A DNA stretch of 64,000 nucleotides from Sphingobacterium oryzagri. GTDB taxonomy: Bacteria > Bacteroidota > Bacteroidia > Sphingobacteriales > Sphingobacteriaceae. The notes below the pieces were generated by a model. It was not told where the DNA came from and searched no databases. It was given only the letters and a program-made list of their open reading frames with translations. Location of the stretch: contig NZ_CP117880.1 in the NCBI RefSeq assembly GCF_028736175.1, positions 1,302,001 through 1,366,000 on the forward strand, given 5' to 3'. Made by a program: the position numbers and the translations under genes. Each line of letters starts with the position of its first letter. Within the stretch, counting starts at the first letter, position 1. Positions 40,047-48,560 of this stretch are shown here, piece by piece.

Positions 40047-40973
40047 ATGATACGATCAAGTCTGTTTTTTATCCTGTTGATAAGCACTTTTTTTGCCAGT
40101 GGCCAAGATAAGCTTTACCTCTTTGTAACAGCAGATAGCGCGAGTCAAGGTCTTAAAAACCAATCGGGAGAAATTATCATTCCTGCTGTACATCCATATT
40201 TGGGACGTTGGTCTGCCGGCGAATCCATTCCTGATAGTATCATTGATTTCTACGGTCTTCCAAAAGACGTCACGTTTCAATACGATTCCATTCGGCCAGC
40301 TTACACGGCCAATACTACCTTCAATCGCGAAGGAAAAGTACTTTACCACGCATTTTTCTTTGATAACGGTGCTGACTATATTCAAGAAGGAGCACGTCGC
40401 TTTGTGGATATACAAAGCGGTAAAATGGGATTGATACATCCGTATGGAAACGTGCTTATTCCCGCACAATACGACTTCTTGAGCAGCTTAAATCAAGGTT
40501 ATGTCATGGCTTACAACGGCGTGAAAAGAAAGACTGAGGCAGGAGGGGAGCACTGGTCTATCGTACCCGACGAGACCAAGCGTTATGAGCGTGTCGTGCT
40601 AAATAGGCAAGGAAAGGCGGTCGCCGGCACGTCAAAACGGGCTGCAAAAGATGACATCCAGTTATATGGTGATTCGCTTTATTATCCGGCCGTCTATACT
40701 GTTTACCATGAGGAAGAGCGTAACTTGCTCGAACGTTTAGCAAAAGATAAGGACGTGAAAGAACTCTTCCGAACGGATGCTCCTGCCCTTAAGTTGGCTA
40801 TTATTGAGCGCCCTACGAAAGGTGCAAACCATTATGTCGTAGCCTGTATCGGAAACTTCGGATTCGATTACCTGTTGGTCACGCCAACTGGCGAACTTTA
40901 TCAAACTGATTACTATCAGCCGAAACAGAAACTCGCCACGTATCTTCAACATTTGCGGGAAGGCAGCCGTTAG
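40047..40973 (+). CDS. exported WG-repeat-like protein
   Basis: A 308-residue protein with a signal peptide (about 1-19, S-G-Q). Two stretches resemble WG repeats: N-Q-S-G-E-I-I-I-P-A-V-H-P-Y and S-G-K-M-G-L-I-H-P-Y-G-N-V-L-I-P-A-Q-Y-D-F-L. The rest is not assigned. It is probably periplasmic; function is not known. Confidence 0.65.
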   Translation: MIRSSLFFILLISTFFASGQDKLYLFVTADSASQGLKNQSGEIIIPAVHPYLGRWSAGESIPDSIIDFYGLPKDVTFQYDSIRPAYTANTTFNREGKVLYHAFFFDNGADYIQEGARRFVDIQSGKMGLIHPYGNVLIPAQYDFLSSLNQGYVMAYNGVKRKTEAGGEHWSIVPDETKRYERVVLNRQGKAVAGTSKRAAKDDIQLYGDSLYYPAVYTVYHEEERNLLERLAKDKDVKELFRTDAPALKLAIIERPTKGANHYVVACIGNFGFDYLLVTPTGELYQTDYYQPKQKLATYLQHLREGSR

Positions 40974-40999
40974 CGCGCGATAAGGGATAATTTGGTGGA

Positions 41000-41564
41000 T
41001 TAAATAATACTGTATTGCAAATGATCCATTTCTTTACCAAAAACCGTTCTTGTCATTTTTAGCTGAAATCCCATCCGGATATATAAGCTTTTTGCCATCG
41101 GATTTTCTTTATCAACCAAAAGACCCAACGTGTGGTGCTGCTGTTTTACATATAGGTCGATAACATACAATAACAACAGTTTGGCGATACCTCTTCCGCG
41201 CGCAGTTTCCGCGACGGCCAGGGTATCGATATAAATTTCCCCCGGCTGGGTTTCTAAATCTAAGCTGATTTTTTCACGTTGCGTTTTTTCTAACTCCGCT
41301 AATATCGGTTGTCTAAGTGTTTGCAATAGCGCACCATCATAGCAGCATATCTGCCCCAGCACGACATTCTCTTCCACAGCCACGATAATATTTTCCAAGG
41401 CATATTGGTTGCCCGGCGAAGGCTATATGATGCGCTAAGAAACTTATGCCTTGATCTTTATCGTTGCTGCCAACGAATAAAGCCACGATCTCTGGCATGG
41501 CTAGGTACATGAGTCTGGCTATCGCCTGCGTATCTTGCGGTTGCGCTTTGCGTATGTGTATCAT
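41000..41564 (-). pseudogene. GNAT family N-acetyltransferase interrupted by a frameshift
   Basis: The gene starts at ATG 41564 (M-I-H-I-R-K-A-Q-P-Q-D) and reads as a GNAT N-terminal half to about 41415. The C-terminal half (A-x-x-R-G-R-G-I-A-K-L-L, the acetyl-CoA loop) continues in the +1 frame to the stop at 41000. The break is close to the CCC run at 41412-41414; a one-base change there would give the family-like join N-Q-Y-A-L-E-N-I-I-V. It may be a pseudogene or an assembly error. Confidence 0.75.
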
Positions 41565-41582
41565 ATGCTTGTTTGTAAAAGA

Positions 41583-41612
41583 AAAAAGGCTACCCAAGAA
41601 GATAGCCTTTCC
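41583..41612 (-). terminator. terminator of tig
   Basis: On the minus strand AAAGGCTA pairs with TAGCCTTT, followed by TTTTC. It lies between tig and the GNAT gene and overlaps the upstream extension of the GNAT frame. Confidence 0.75.
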
Positions 41613-41631
41613 ATTTTATAATTTACTAAAA

Positions 41632-42966
41632 TTACTTTTCTAATTTTTCGAAATCTACGTAAGAAATCTCTTCCGCATTCAACGTCACGTTTTCTTTTAA
41701 ATAATCAAAAACTTTAAGTGCTTTTGCCTCTTCAAATAAACGATTGGCTTGCTCTCTGTCTTGAAGCAACTGCATTGCAAATTGGTTCAATTGCTCGTCG
41801 CTAGGCTCCTCATTGATGTTGTACATCTTGATTTGTGCATAGATACGCTCTTTTGCCAAATTGATAACCTCGTCGTATTTCACTTCTAAGTTATTGGTCG
41901 TAACGATACGGTTTTCAATAATGGTCCATTTCAAGTTCGACAAGAAATCTGCAAAACCTTCTTCCAACTCTTCTGCCGAGATATTCGGGTTTGTAGCTTT
42001 TAACCATTTTTTCAAGAAAGCTTCAGGAAATTTTACGTCTACGTTATCCATACCGAAAGCGTAGATGTCGTTACGTAATTTCTGATCAGAATTTTGCTTG
42101 AAAAGATTTTCTACCTCTTCTTTAACTTTCGCTGTGAAATCCTCTTCTTTAGTTACTTCACCAGCAGGGAAAAGCTTATCAAAAAACTCCTGGTCAAGGT
42201 CAGACTCTTCTAAACGGTTGATGTTTTTTACCGTCAATTCAAATTTAGTAACATCTAAATTTTCAAAAGACTCTTCATTGATGCCTAAAATTCGTGCCGC
42301 ATCAGCAACTTTAAATGCTTTCTTAACATCGATTTTCACCGTGTCATCTTTCTTCAAGCCAACCAAAGCTTTCTTGATTTTCGCATCTTCGATGATATCG
42401 GTACGTACAGAAGCAGTGTTCTCAATACCGTCTTCTTTTTCTTGCTTCAGCGTTGCATAAAGTACGTCGCCATCTTCAGAAACTTCCGGGTTGGTCATCT
42501 TTCCGTAGCTACGACGTAAGTTTTTTACGCGTTCAGTCAAGGTAGCTTCATCCGCTTTGATATCGTATGCCGTGAAAGCTGTTTCTTTAGAAAAAGGAGT
42601 TTCAAATTCTGGCGCTATACCAATTTCATAGGTGAAATTGAACGTATCTTTAAAATCCCAGTTATAAACCGCATCAGCATCGTTATCTGCAGGAAGGGGC
42701 TGACCCAAAACTTCCAATTTGTTCTCACCAATGTACGCAGCAATTTTATCGTTAACCAATTTATTGATTTCATCAAACAAAATAGCTTTTCCGTATGTAC
42801 GCTTGATATGTCCTACCGGAACCATACCCGGACGGAATCCTGGTAATTTCGCTTTTTTCGCTTGATCTTTAATGGCTTTATCTACAGAAGGTGTATAATC
42901 TTCTGGTGTTAATTCAACTTGGATGTTTGCGTTGACATCGTCAACCTTTTGGTGTGAAATATTCAT
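41632..42966 (-). CDS. tig: trigger factor
   Basis: A 444-residue ribosome-bound chaperone. The ribosome-binding domain has the signature L-P-G-F-R-P-G-M-V-P at about 41-50. A middle region (about 150-240) stands where the FKBP-type domain is found, but it is diverged, as is usual in Bacteroidota. The C-terminal domain is helical and charged. Start ATG is conserved in context. It acts on nascent chains leaving the exit tunnel. Confidence 0.95.
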   Translation of the reverse strand: MNISHQKVDDVNANIQVELTPEDYTPSVDKAIKDQAKKAKLPGFRPGMVPVGHIKRTYGKAILFDEINKLVNDKIAAYIGENKLEVLGQPLPADNDADAVYNWDFKDTFNFTYEIGIAPEFETPFSKETAFTAYDIKADEATLTERVKNLRRSYGKMTNPEVSEDGDVLYATLKQEKEDGIENTASVRTDIIEDAKIKKALVGLKKDDTVKIDVKKAFKVADAARILGINEESFENLDVTKFELTVKNINRLEESDLDQEFFDKLFPAGEVTKEEDFTAKVKEEVENLFKQNSDQKLRNDIYAFGMDNVDVKFPEAFLKKWLKATNPNISAEELEEGFADFLSNLKWTIIENRIVTTNNLEVKYDEVINLAKERIYAQIKMYNINEEPSDEQLNQFAMQLLQDREQANRLFEEAKALKVFDYLKENVTLNAEEISYVDFEKLEK

Positions 42967-42995
42967 ACTCTCGTTTAGCTTTACGCAATTTTACA

Positions 42996-43031
42996 AAAAA
43001 AATCCTCCCGAGTTTATTAAGTTCGGGAGGA
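42996..43031 (-). terminator. terminator of tRNA-Leu
   Basis: TCCTCCCGA (43003-43011) pairs with TCGGGAGGA (43023-43031). On the minus strand a run of eight T follows, just downstream of the tRNA. Confidence 0.85.
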
Positions 43032-43038
43032 CATCAAG

Positions 43039-43120
43039 TGCGGAAGAAGGGACTCGAACCCCCACGCCTTGCGGCGCCAGATCCTAAGTCTGGTGCGGCT
43101 ACCAATTACGCCACTTCCGC
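43039..43120 (-). tRNA. tRNA-Leu (TAG)
   Basis: An 82-base class II tRNA. Acceptor GCGGAAG/CTTCCGC, anticodon stem CCAGA/TCTGG with loop CTTAGGA (anticodon TAG), a variable arm with GCGCC, and T-loop GGTTCGAGTCC. CCA is not encoded. Confidence 0.95.
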
Positions 43121-43249
43121 AGTTATTAGGACTTTTATTGTGGCACAAAGATAGAAACCAAAAGCATATCTTGCAAGTCTTTTTTAAAATTATTTTTAAA
43201 AAAATATTAAAATAAAATTTTCACTTGGATAAGTGTTTTATATTCATTT

Positions 43250-43271
43250 ACTTTGAATAACAAAGTACTTT
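43250..43271 (+). promoter_or_regulatory. operator palindrome before the membrane protein gene
   Basis: ACTTTG-N5-CAAAGT followed by ACTTTA, 3 bases before the ATG. The first ACTTTG overlaps a possible -7 element; a TTG at 43225-43227 is a suitable -33. The same sequence stands at 44209-44231. Confidence 0.65.
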
Positions 43272-43273
43272 AT

Positions 43274-43888
43274 ATGAATCATAAAGATTTACTGAAAGAT
43301 ATTGGAGACATACGTTCCATGATGGAAAAATCTTCCAAATTTATTTCCATTTCTGGTTTGTCAGGCGTTTTAATTGGACTTTATGCTTTAATCGGTGCCA
43401 GCTTGGCTTACCTCAAAGTGTACGGTTTTGGAGGCTTTGACTATCGCGACCATTACGTAACCGAAAGTGGCGTTATACAATATCTTGTCGTTGTGGCTGT
43501 GCTGGTGCTCATGTTTTCTATCGTAACGGGTATCGTGATGGCCAGACGGAAAGCAAAACGGATAAAACAATCCATTTGGAATACGACGAGTAAAGCGATG
43601 CTTTTTGCGATTGCCGTGCCACTATTGACCGGTGGCATGCTTGCCATAGTGTTTATCGTGAAAGGTTATCTTGGCCTGATTGCATCCACCTTATTGATCT
43701 TTTACGGCCTGGCTCTGTCCAGTGGCAGTGCTTACACATTTAAAGAAGTACGTTGGTTAGGTATATTGGAAATCATGCTGGGTTTGTTAGCTTTGCTGTT
43801 TCCGGGTTATGGGCTTTGGTTTTGGGTAGCCGGTTTCGGTTTGCTCCATATCATTTATGGTTTTATCGTTTATAAGAAATACGAATAA
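43274..43888 (+). CDS. polytopic membrane protein of unknown function
   Basis: About 204 residues from ATG 43274 (a TTG seven codons upstream is inside the operator). It has about six membrane segments, starting near residue 22 (F-I-S-I-S-G-L-S-G-V-L-I-G-L-Y). Its stop is directly followed by the GTG start of the winged-helix regulator, so the two form an operon. No named family is recognised with confidence. Confidence 0.75.
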   Translation: MNHKDLLKDIGDIRSMMEKSSKFISISGLSGVLIGLYALIGASLAYLKVYGFGGFDYRDHYVTESGVIQYLVVVAVLVLMFSIVTGIVMARRKAKRIKQSIWNTTSKAMLFAIAVPLLTGGMLAIVFIVKGYLGLIASTLLIFYGLALSSGSAYTFKEVRWLGILEIMLGLLALLFPGYGLWFWVAGFGLLHIIYGFIVYKKYE

Positions 43889-43889
43889 G

Positions 43890-44192
43890 GTGGGATTAGA
43901 CCTTTCGCTATACAATAAAATATTTGAGAATCGCATTCGTTTGCAAATAATGAGTGTATTGATGGCCAATGAAGCGTATGATTTCAGCTCGTTGAAAGAG
44001 CTATTGGAGGTGACCGACGGCAATTTGGCGTCTAATCTAAAGACGTTGGAAAAAGAAGAATATCTTACCGTAGAAAAGAGTTTTGTGGATAGAAAGCCCA
44101 ATACGCGGTATAAAAAAACAGAAAAAGGACGTCAAGCGTTTGAAAATCACTTGTCAGCACTGGAAAATTTGATAAAACAACAGTACAAATAA
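43890..44192 (+). CDS. winged helix-turn-helix transcriptional regulator
   Basis: About 100 residues. I choose the GTG at 43890, one base after the upstream stop; an ATG at 43857 would overlap the upstream gene by 32 bases. The protein is a single winged helix (F-E-N-R-I-R-L-Q-I-M-S-V-L-M ... V-T-D-G-N-L-A-S-N-L-K-T-L-E-K-E-E-Y) of the kind placed in HTH_34. It probably binds the ACTTTG palindrome found before both flanking genes. Confidence 0.85.
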   Translation: MGLDLSLYNKIFENRIRLQIMSVLMANEAYDFSSLKELLEVTDGNLASNLKTLEKEEYLTVEKSFVDRKPNTRYKKTEKGRQAFENHLSALENLIKQQYK

Positions 44193-44208
44193 ATTTTTTT
44201 ATCCATCA

Positions 44209-44231
44209 ACTTTGTAATTCAAAGTACTTTA
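44209..44231 (+). promoter_or_regulatory. second copy of the operator palindrome, before the Coq4-like gene
   Basis: ACTTTG-N5-CAAAGTACTTTA, identical outside the five-base centre to 43250-43271, ends 11 bases before the ATG. Confidence 0.65.
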
Positions 44232-44242
44232 ATAATTATGAT

Positions 44243-44728
44243 ATGAATACGATGAGACTTCTTTTGATGATGCGCCTGTACACTTGGTCATCTCGGGTGT
44301 ATGCGACACTCTTTAAAGCGCACAAGGCGTCATGGGGCATTAGTAAAGATGATTTTGCCCGCTACGCGCCGGGCACCTTGGGCAAAGCGCTTGGTGATTT
44401 TTATGAAATTCACGCATTTGATGTGATGCCTAAATTGGAAAACCATGATGTTTTCCATCTTTTGACAAATACCGGTGTGGCTATTCAAGATGAGATAGCG
44501 ATGCAATACCTGCTGCTGGGGAACGGAAAGGTCAGCCTTTACCTCGTCGGGATGTTTGTGCTTGGATCAATTATTTATCCGGAGTTTATACGCTATTACG
44601 GGCAGCATTTTCAACGTGGGCGCCGTATGCAGCGCTTTTACCACTTGGAGTTTCAGACATTACTGGATCAGTCGCTAGCAGACTTGCAGTGTGCCTTTTC
44701 GCAAAAAACAACTTTTGTAAACAGTTAA
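44243..44728 (+). CDS. Coq4-like protein
   Basis: A 161-residue protein with P-G-T-L-G at 43-47 and the Coq4 metal motif His68-Asp69-x2-His72-x11-Glu84 (H-D-V-F-H). Coq4 takes part in ubiquinone synthesis in eukaryotes and some proteobacteria. This lineage is expected to make menaquinone, so a different role is likely. It lies 12 bases before creD and behind the shared operator. Confidence 0.72.
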   Translation: MNTMRLLLMMRLYTWSSRVYATLFKAHKASWGISKDDFARYAPGTLGKALGDFYEIHAFDVMPKLENHDVFHLLTNTGVAIQDEIAMQYLLLGNGKVSLYLVGMFVLGSIIYPEFIRYYGQHFQRGRRMQRFYHLEFQTLLDQSLADLQCAFSQKTTFVNS

Positions 44729-44740
44729 ATTTTATCAGAT

Positions 44741-46216
44741 ATGGAATCATCAAATCAAAATTTCCCGCCAATTCCGCCAGAAGGCCAGCCTTCTTTTTTA
44801 GAGCGCTTAACAGCGTCGGTGTTTGCTAAGCTTTTGGTTATTTTAGTGCTTACGCTTTTTTTGCTCATTCCTTTAGCCTGGGTGCAGGAATTGATTGATG
44901 AGCGTGTCGCTCGTGATCAGGAGGTGAGCAGGGAGATTAGCTCGAAATGGGGAGGACCGCAGATTATTTCGGGTCCGATTATCGGCATACCCTATGTATA
45001 TCAGTATACGACCGATAAAAAAGATGAGAAAGGGATCACAAATGTCGAAACACACGTCGTTTCTGATTATGTGTTTCTTGCGCCAGGTAAATTACAGGTC
45101 AAGTCGCAGGTCGATCCTGAGGTTCGCAAAAGGGGCATTTACCAAAGTATTGTCTACAATGCTGCCGTCGATCTGACGGGCAACTTTGGCGCGATCGATC
45201 TGAATAAAGTTGGTCTTAGCACGGCAGATCTTCGCTGGAAAGATGCCAAAGTTTTTTTTGGTATAACCGATGTTAAAGGACTCAAATCTGCGCCGAAGTT
45301 AACATGGAATGGAAAAGAATTTCCGCTGCAGGTTATGAACGGAGATGTTTCGCTCTTTGAACAAAATATGTTTGCGGCCATAGATTTATCCGATCAGGCA
45401 ACCGCAGGTGCTTTCAAGCTCAAGGTTGATATTCGCGGATCGCGCGCGTTAACCGTTTTTCCAACGGCCGAAGAAACATCGGTATGGATATCGGGTAGTT
45501 GGGCTAACCCAAGTTTCGATGGCGGATTTTTACCGGATGAAAGGAAAGTCGATGATGCTTGTTTTTCGGCAAACTGGCGTATTCCAAGCTTCAGTCGGAA
45601 ATTTCCGCCGCAATGGGTTGGTGCACAAAAACAATTGTATAGCAATACGGATGATTTAACGATGTTTCCAGAGCCATATAATAATACTACAGCGTCGTCA
45701 GATAGTCAGGCCGCATCCACAAAAATTTCTACCATACAAGATATGGTACAGGTAAATTTCCTGGAATCGGTTAATAATTACCAGCGCACCACACGCGTGG
45801 CGAAGTATGCCGTATTAGTTATTCTATTAACCTTTGCCTCGCTTTTCTTTACGGAAATTTGGAAGAAAAAACGCGTGCATATTATTCAGTATGTGTTGAT
45901 TGGCTGTGCAATGGTGCTTTTCTATTCGCTGCTGCTGGCATTGGGTGAGCACGTCGGGTTTAATTGGAGTTATTTTATTGCGGCTGTTCTGACGACGGCA
46001 CTGATTGCCACCTTCGTTTATGGTATCACCAAAGATAAAAAGATCAGTATTTCTTTTAGTGGCATCTTATCCATCTTTTACCTGTTTATCTATTTTCTAC
46101 TGCAATTGCAGGATTATGCTTTGCTCGTCGGTACGTTTGGTATATTAATTATTTTAGCTTTATTGATGCGGTTTTCGCTAAAAATCGATTGGTATCAATT
46201 TGATAAACGCGCGTAA
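44741..46216 (+). CDS. creD: cell envelope integrity protein CreD
   Basis: A 491-residue inner-membrane protein: one N-terminal membrane segment (about 25-47), a large periplasmic part opening R-D-Q-E-V-S-R-E-I-S-S-K-W-G-G-P-Q, and about five C-terminal segments (from residue 350). The CreD family is linked to envelope stress and beta-lactam response in other bacteria. It shares an operon with the winged-helix regulator and the Coq4-like gene. Confidence 0.9.
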   Translation: MESSNQNFPPIPPEGQPSFLERLTASVFAKLLVILVLTLFLLIPLAWVQELIDERVARDQEVSREISSKWGGPQIISGPIIGIPYVYQYTTDKKDEKGITNVETHVVSDYVFLAPGKLQVKSQVDPEVRKRGIYQSIVYNAAVDLTGNFGAIDLNKVGLSTADLRWKDAKVFFGITDVKGLKSAPKLTWNGKEFPLQVMNGDVSLFEQNMFAAIDLSDQATAGAFKLKVDIRGSRALTVFPTAEETSVWISGSWANPSFDGGFLPDERKVDDACFSANWRIPSFSRKFPPQWVGAQKQLYSNTDDLTMFPEPYNNTTASSDSQAASTKISTIQDMVQVNFLESVNNYQRTTRVAKYAVLVILLTFASLFFTEIWKKKRVHIIQYVLIGCAMVLFYSLLLALGEHVGFNWSYFIAAVLTTALIATFVYGITKDKKISISFSGILSIFYLFIYFLLQLQDYALLVGTFGILIILALLMRFSLKIDWYQFDKRA

Positions 46217-46223
46217 TCCAGCG

Positions 46224-46331
46224 ATGTATATGGTGCGTTTTATAGACTTCCTTTGGTTTTCCCTATTGGTTTACCTCACATTTGTTTGGATGCTCGAGCG
46301 ACAACGATTTCGCGATCGGCGTTTCATTTAG
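46224..46331 (+). CDS. possible 35-residue single-pass membrane peptide
   Basis: A short open frame that starts 7 bases after creD. It reads as one hydrophobic helix (about residues 7-23) followed by a basic tail (E-R-Q-R-F-R-D-R-R). Size and layout fit a small membrane protein co-transcribed with creD, but there is no other support. Confidence 0.25.
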   Translation: MYMVRFIDFLWFSLLVYLTFVWMLERQRFRDRRFI

Positions 46332-46356
46332 TAAATTGCACAGGTCTAAAAAGAAT

Positions 46357-48447
46357 ATGATGAAAAAAATTTCTATACTAACCTGTGCAATATTGTTGAG
46401 CAGCGTAACTTTTGCCCAACAAGCACCTGAAAAAAGGGTAAACCGATCGTTGATCACAAATAAATTGTATCATTTGGGAAATGAACGCATGACGCCTGAA
46501 AAGTTGTGGGAACTGGGGCGGGTTTCTGGTGAAGGCTTATCTGCCGATGGAAAAATGCTAATTTATGGTGTTTCCAATTATAGCTTTGGTGAAAACAAAT
46601 CAGAGAAAAATCTGTATGCCGTGCCGCTTAAAGGTGGTGAGGTACGCCAATTTACCAGCGAAACGGGAGGCGAATCGGTCGTCGAAATAACCAAAACAGG
46701 TGATGTGATCTACCTGTTTAAAGGACAATTGTGGTCAAAGCCGCTACATGGCGGGGAGGCGCGACAGCTCACCAAGATCGCGGACGATTTAGAAAACGTG
46801 AAGTTATCGCCCGACGGAAAATATATACTTTTTAGCCGACCTGTGCTGGTAAAAAAATACCATAGCGTTGATAAATATCCTGATCTCGCCAAATCTAATG
46901 TGTATATATACGATGATTTGGATTACCGGCACTGGGATAGCTTTAACGACGGGCGTTTTAATCATCCGTTTTTGGCAAGTTACGACGAAGGTACGATTGG
47001 TGAGCCGATAGATTTAATGGCCGACGAAGCTTTTTACAGTCCGCAAGCGCCCTTTGGCGGAGCAGATGATTTCGCTTGGTCGCCCGATAGCAAAGCCGTG
47101 CTTTACGTTTGTAAGAAAAAATTTGGCAAAGAATATGCACAAAGTACTAATACCGATATCTATCGGTATGATATAGCGACAAAACTGACCAGCAACCTGA
47201 CGGAAGGCTTGATGGGTTACGATACGCATCCGGTTTATAGTCCTAACGGAAAAAACCTGGCTTGGCTCAGCATGAAAACAGATGGTTTTGAAGCTGATAA
47301 AACCGATATATTGGTATTTGATCGTGCCAGCAAGAAACGTGTAAATCTAACCGGTGCTTGGGACGGAACAGTTAATTCTTTTATTTGGAGTAAAGATGGT
47401 CGGAAGCTATTTTTTACGGCGCCTACAAAAGGAACCGTGCAGCTTTTCGAAGTAGAGGTCAATTTTGGTAAAGCGGCATCAACGGTAAAGCAACTGAGCG
47501 AAGGGCTGTTTGATATCGGTGATATTGTCGGCGAAACTGACGGCGGGTTGGTCGTGTCTTCGACGACATTAACCCGCGCAGCGGAAATTTATGTGTACGA
47601 TTTTAAGAAAAAGTCGCTTCAAGCGGTGACGAAGGTCAACGATGACGCCTTTGCTAAAATTGCAGAAACGAAGGTCGAAGGTCGTTTTACGAAAGCTTCT
47701 GATGGCGCCGATTTATTTTCATGGGTTATCTATCCGCCAAATTTTGATCCAACCAAAAAATATCCGACGTTACTATTTTGCCAAGGTGGTCCGCAGTCAG
47801 CGACTACGCTGGGTTATTCGTTTCGCTGGAATTTTCAATTGATGGCATCGCAAGGCTATATCGTTATTCTTCCTAACAGACGCGGCATGCCGGGCTGGGG
47901 CGTGAAGTGGAACCAGGATATCAGTAAAGATTGGGGCGGACAGCCTATCCGGGATTATCTTTCTGCTATCGATGATCTTGCAAAAGAATCCTACGTGGAT
48001 AAAGAACGTATCGGTGCGGTGGGCGCCAGTTACGGCGGTTACTCCGTGTTTATGCTGGCGGGCGTGCACGAAGGTCGTTTTAAGTCATTGATTTCGCATT
48101 GTGGCCTGTTTGACATGACCTCTTGGTACGGAACGACAGAGGAATTGTTTTTTGCAAATTATGATCTTGGTGGCCCTTATTGGGATAAGAATAACGAAAA
48201 AACGTATACGGAATTTAACCCGATAAAACATGTGGATAAATGGAATACACCGATTTTGATTTTCCAGGGCGGTAAAGATTTTCGGGTGCCTATCGGACAG
48301 GGATTGGAGGCTTTTCAAGCCGCACAGTTGAAAAATGTGAAAAGCCGACTAGTCTATTTGCCAGAAGAAAACCACTGGGTGTTATCCGGACATAACGCAC
48401 AAGTGTGGCAACGGGAGTTCTTTGGCTGGCTGAAGGAAACACTCTAG
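46357..48447 (+). CDS. S9 family peptidase (prolyl oligopeptidase / dipeptidyl-peptidase type)
   Basis: About 696 residues. I choose the ATG at 46357, which gives a proper signal peptide (M-M-K-K-I-S-I-L ... F-A-Q); the frame extends 25 codons upstream without similarity. The N-terminal part is a beta-propeller (PD40-like words such as L-S-P-D-G-K and W-S-P-D-S-K). The C-terminal alpha/beta hydrolase has the Ser in G-A-S-Y-G-G-Y, the Asp in G-G-K-D-F-R-V, and the His in E-E-N-H-W-V. It releases dipeptides or oligopeptides in the periplasm. Confidence 0.92.
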   Translation: MMKKISILTCAILLSSVTFAQQAPEKRVNRSLITNKLYHLGNERMTPEKLWELGRVSGEGLSADGKMLIYGVSNYSFGENKSEKNLYAVPLKGGEVRQFTSETGGESVVEITKTGDVIYLFKGQLWSKPLHGGEARQLTKIADDLENVKLSPDGKYILFSRPVLVKKYHSVDKYPDLAKSNVYIYDDLDYRHWDSFNDGRFNHPFLASYDEGTIGEPIDLMADEAFYSPQAPFGGADDFAWSPDSKAVLYVCKKKFGKEYAQSTNTDIYRYDIATKLTSNLTEGLMGYDTHPVYSPNGKNLAWLSMKTDGFEADKTDILVFDRASKKRVNLTGAWDGTVNSFIWSKDGRKLFFTAPTKGTVQLFEVEVNFGKAASTVKQLSEGLFDIGDIVGETDGGLVVSSTTLTRAAEIYVYDFKKKSLQAVTKVNDDAFAKIAETKVEGRFTKASDGADLFSWVIYPPNFDPTKKYPTLLFCQGGPQSATTLGYSFRWNFQLMASQGYIVILPNRRGMPGWGVKWNQDISKDWGGQPIRDYLSAIDDLAKESYVDKERIGAVGASYGGYSVFMLAGVHEGRFKSLISHCGLFDMTSWYGTTEELFFANYDLGGPYWDKNNEKTYTEFNPIKHVDKWNTPILIFQGGKDFRVPIGQGLEAFQAAQLKNVKSRLVYLPEENHWVLSGHNAQVWQREFFGWLKETL

Positions 48448-48482
48448 TCGATGTCAGACTCTTGAAAAAAACTTGAAAACAA

Positions 48483-48533
48483 GACAATACAAAAAAGGCT
48501 TTTCCAACATGGAAAAGCCTTTTTTGTATTGTC
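48483..48533. terminator. very long perfect bidirectional terminator
   Basis: A 23-base perfect stem (48483-48505 with 48511-48533) around AACAT. It has A6/T6 tracts inside the stem and serves the convergent S9 peptidase and MCE genes. Confidence 0.9.
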
Positions 48534-48560
48534 GTTTAGTGCTTTGCTTCGAGAAAGGAC

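Noticed and set aside
46282..46356. 25-codon extension of the S9 peptidase
   Set aside because: It would hide the signal peptide that starts at 46357.
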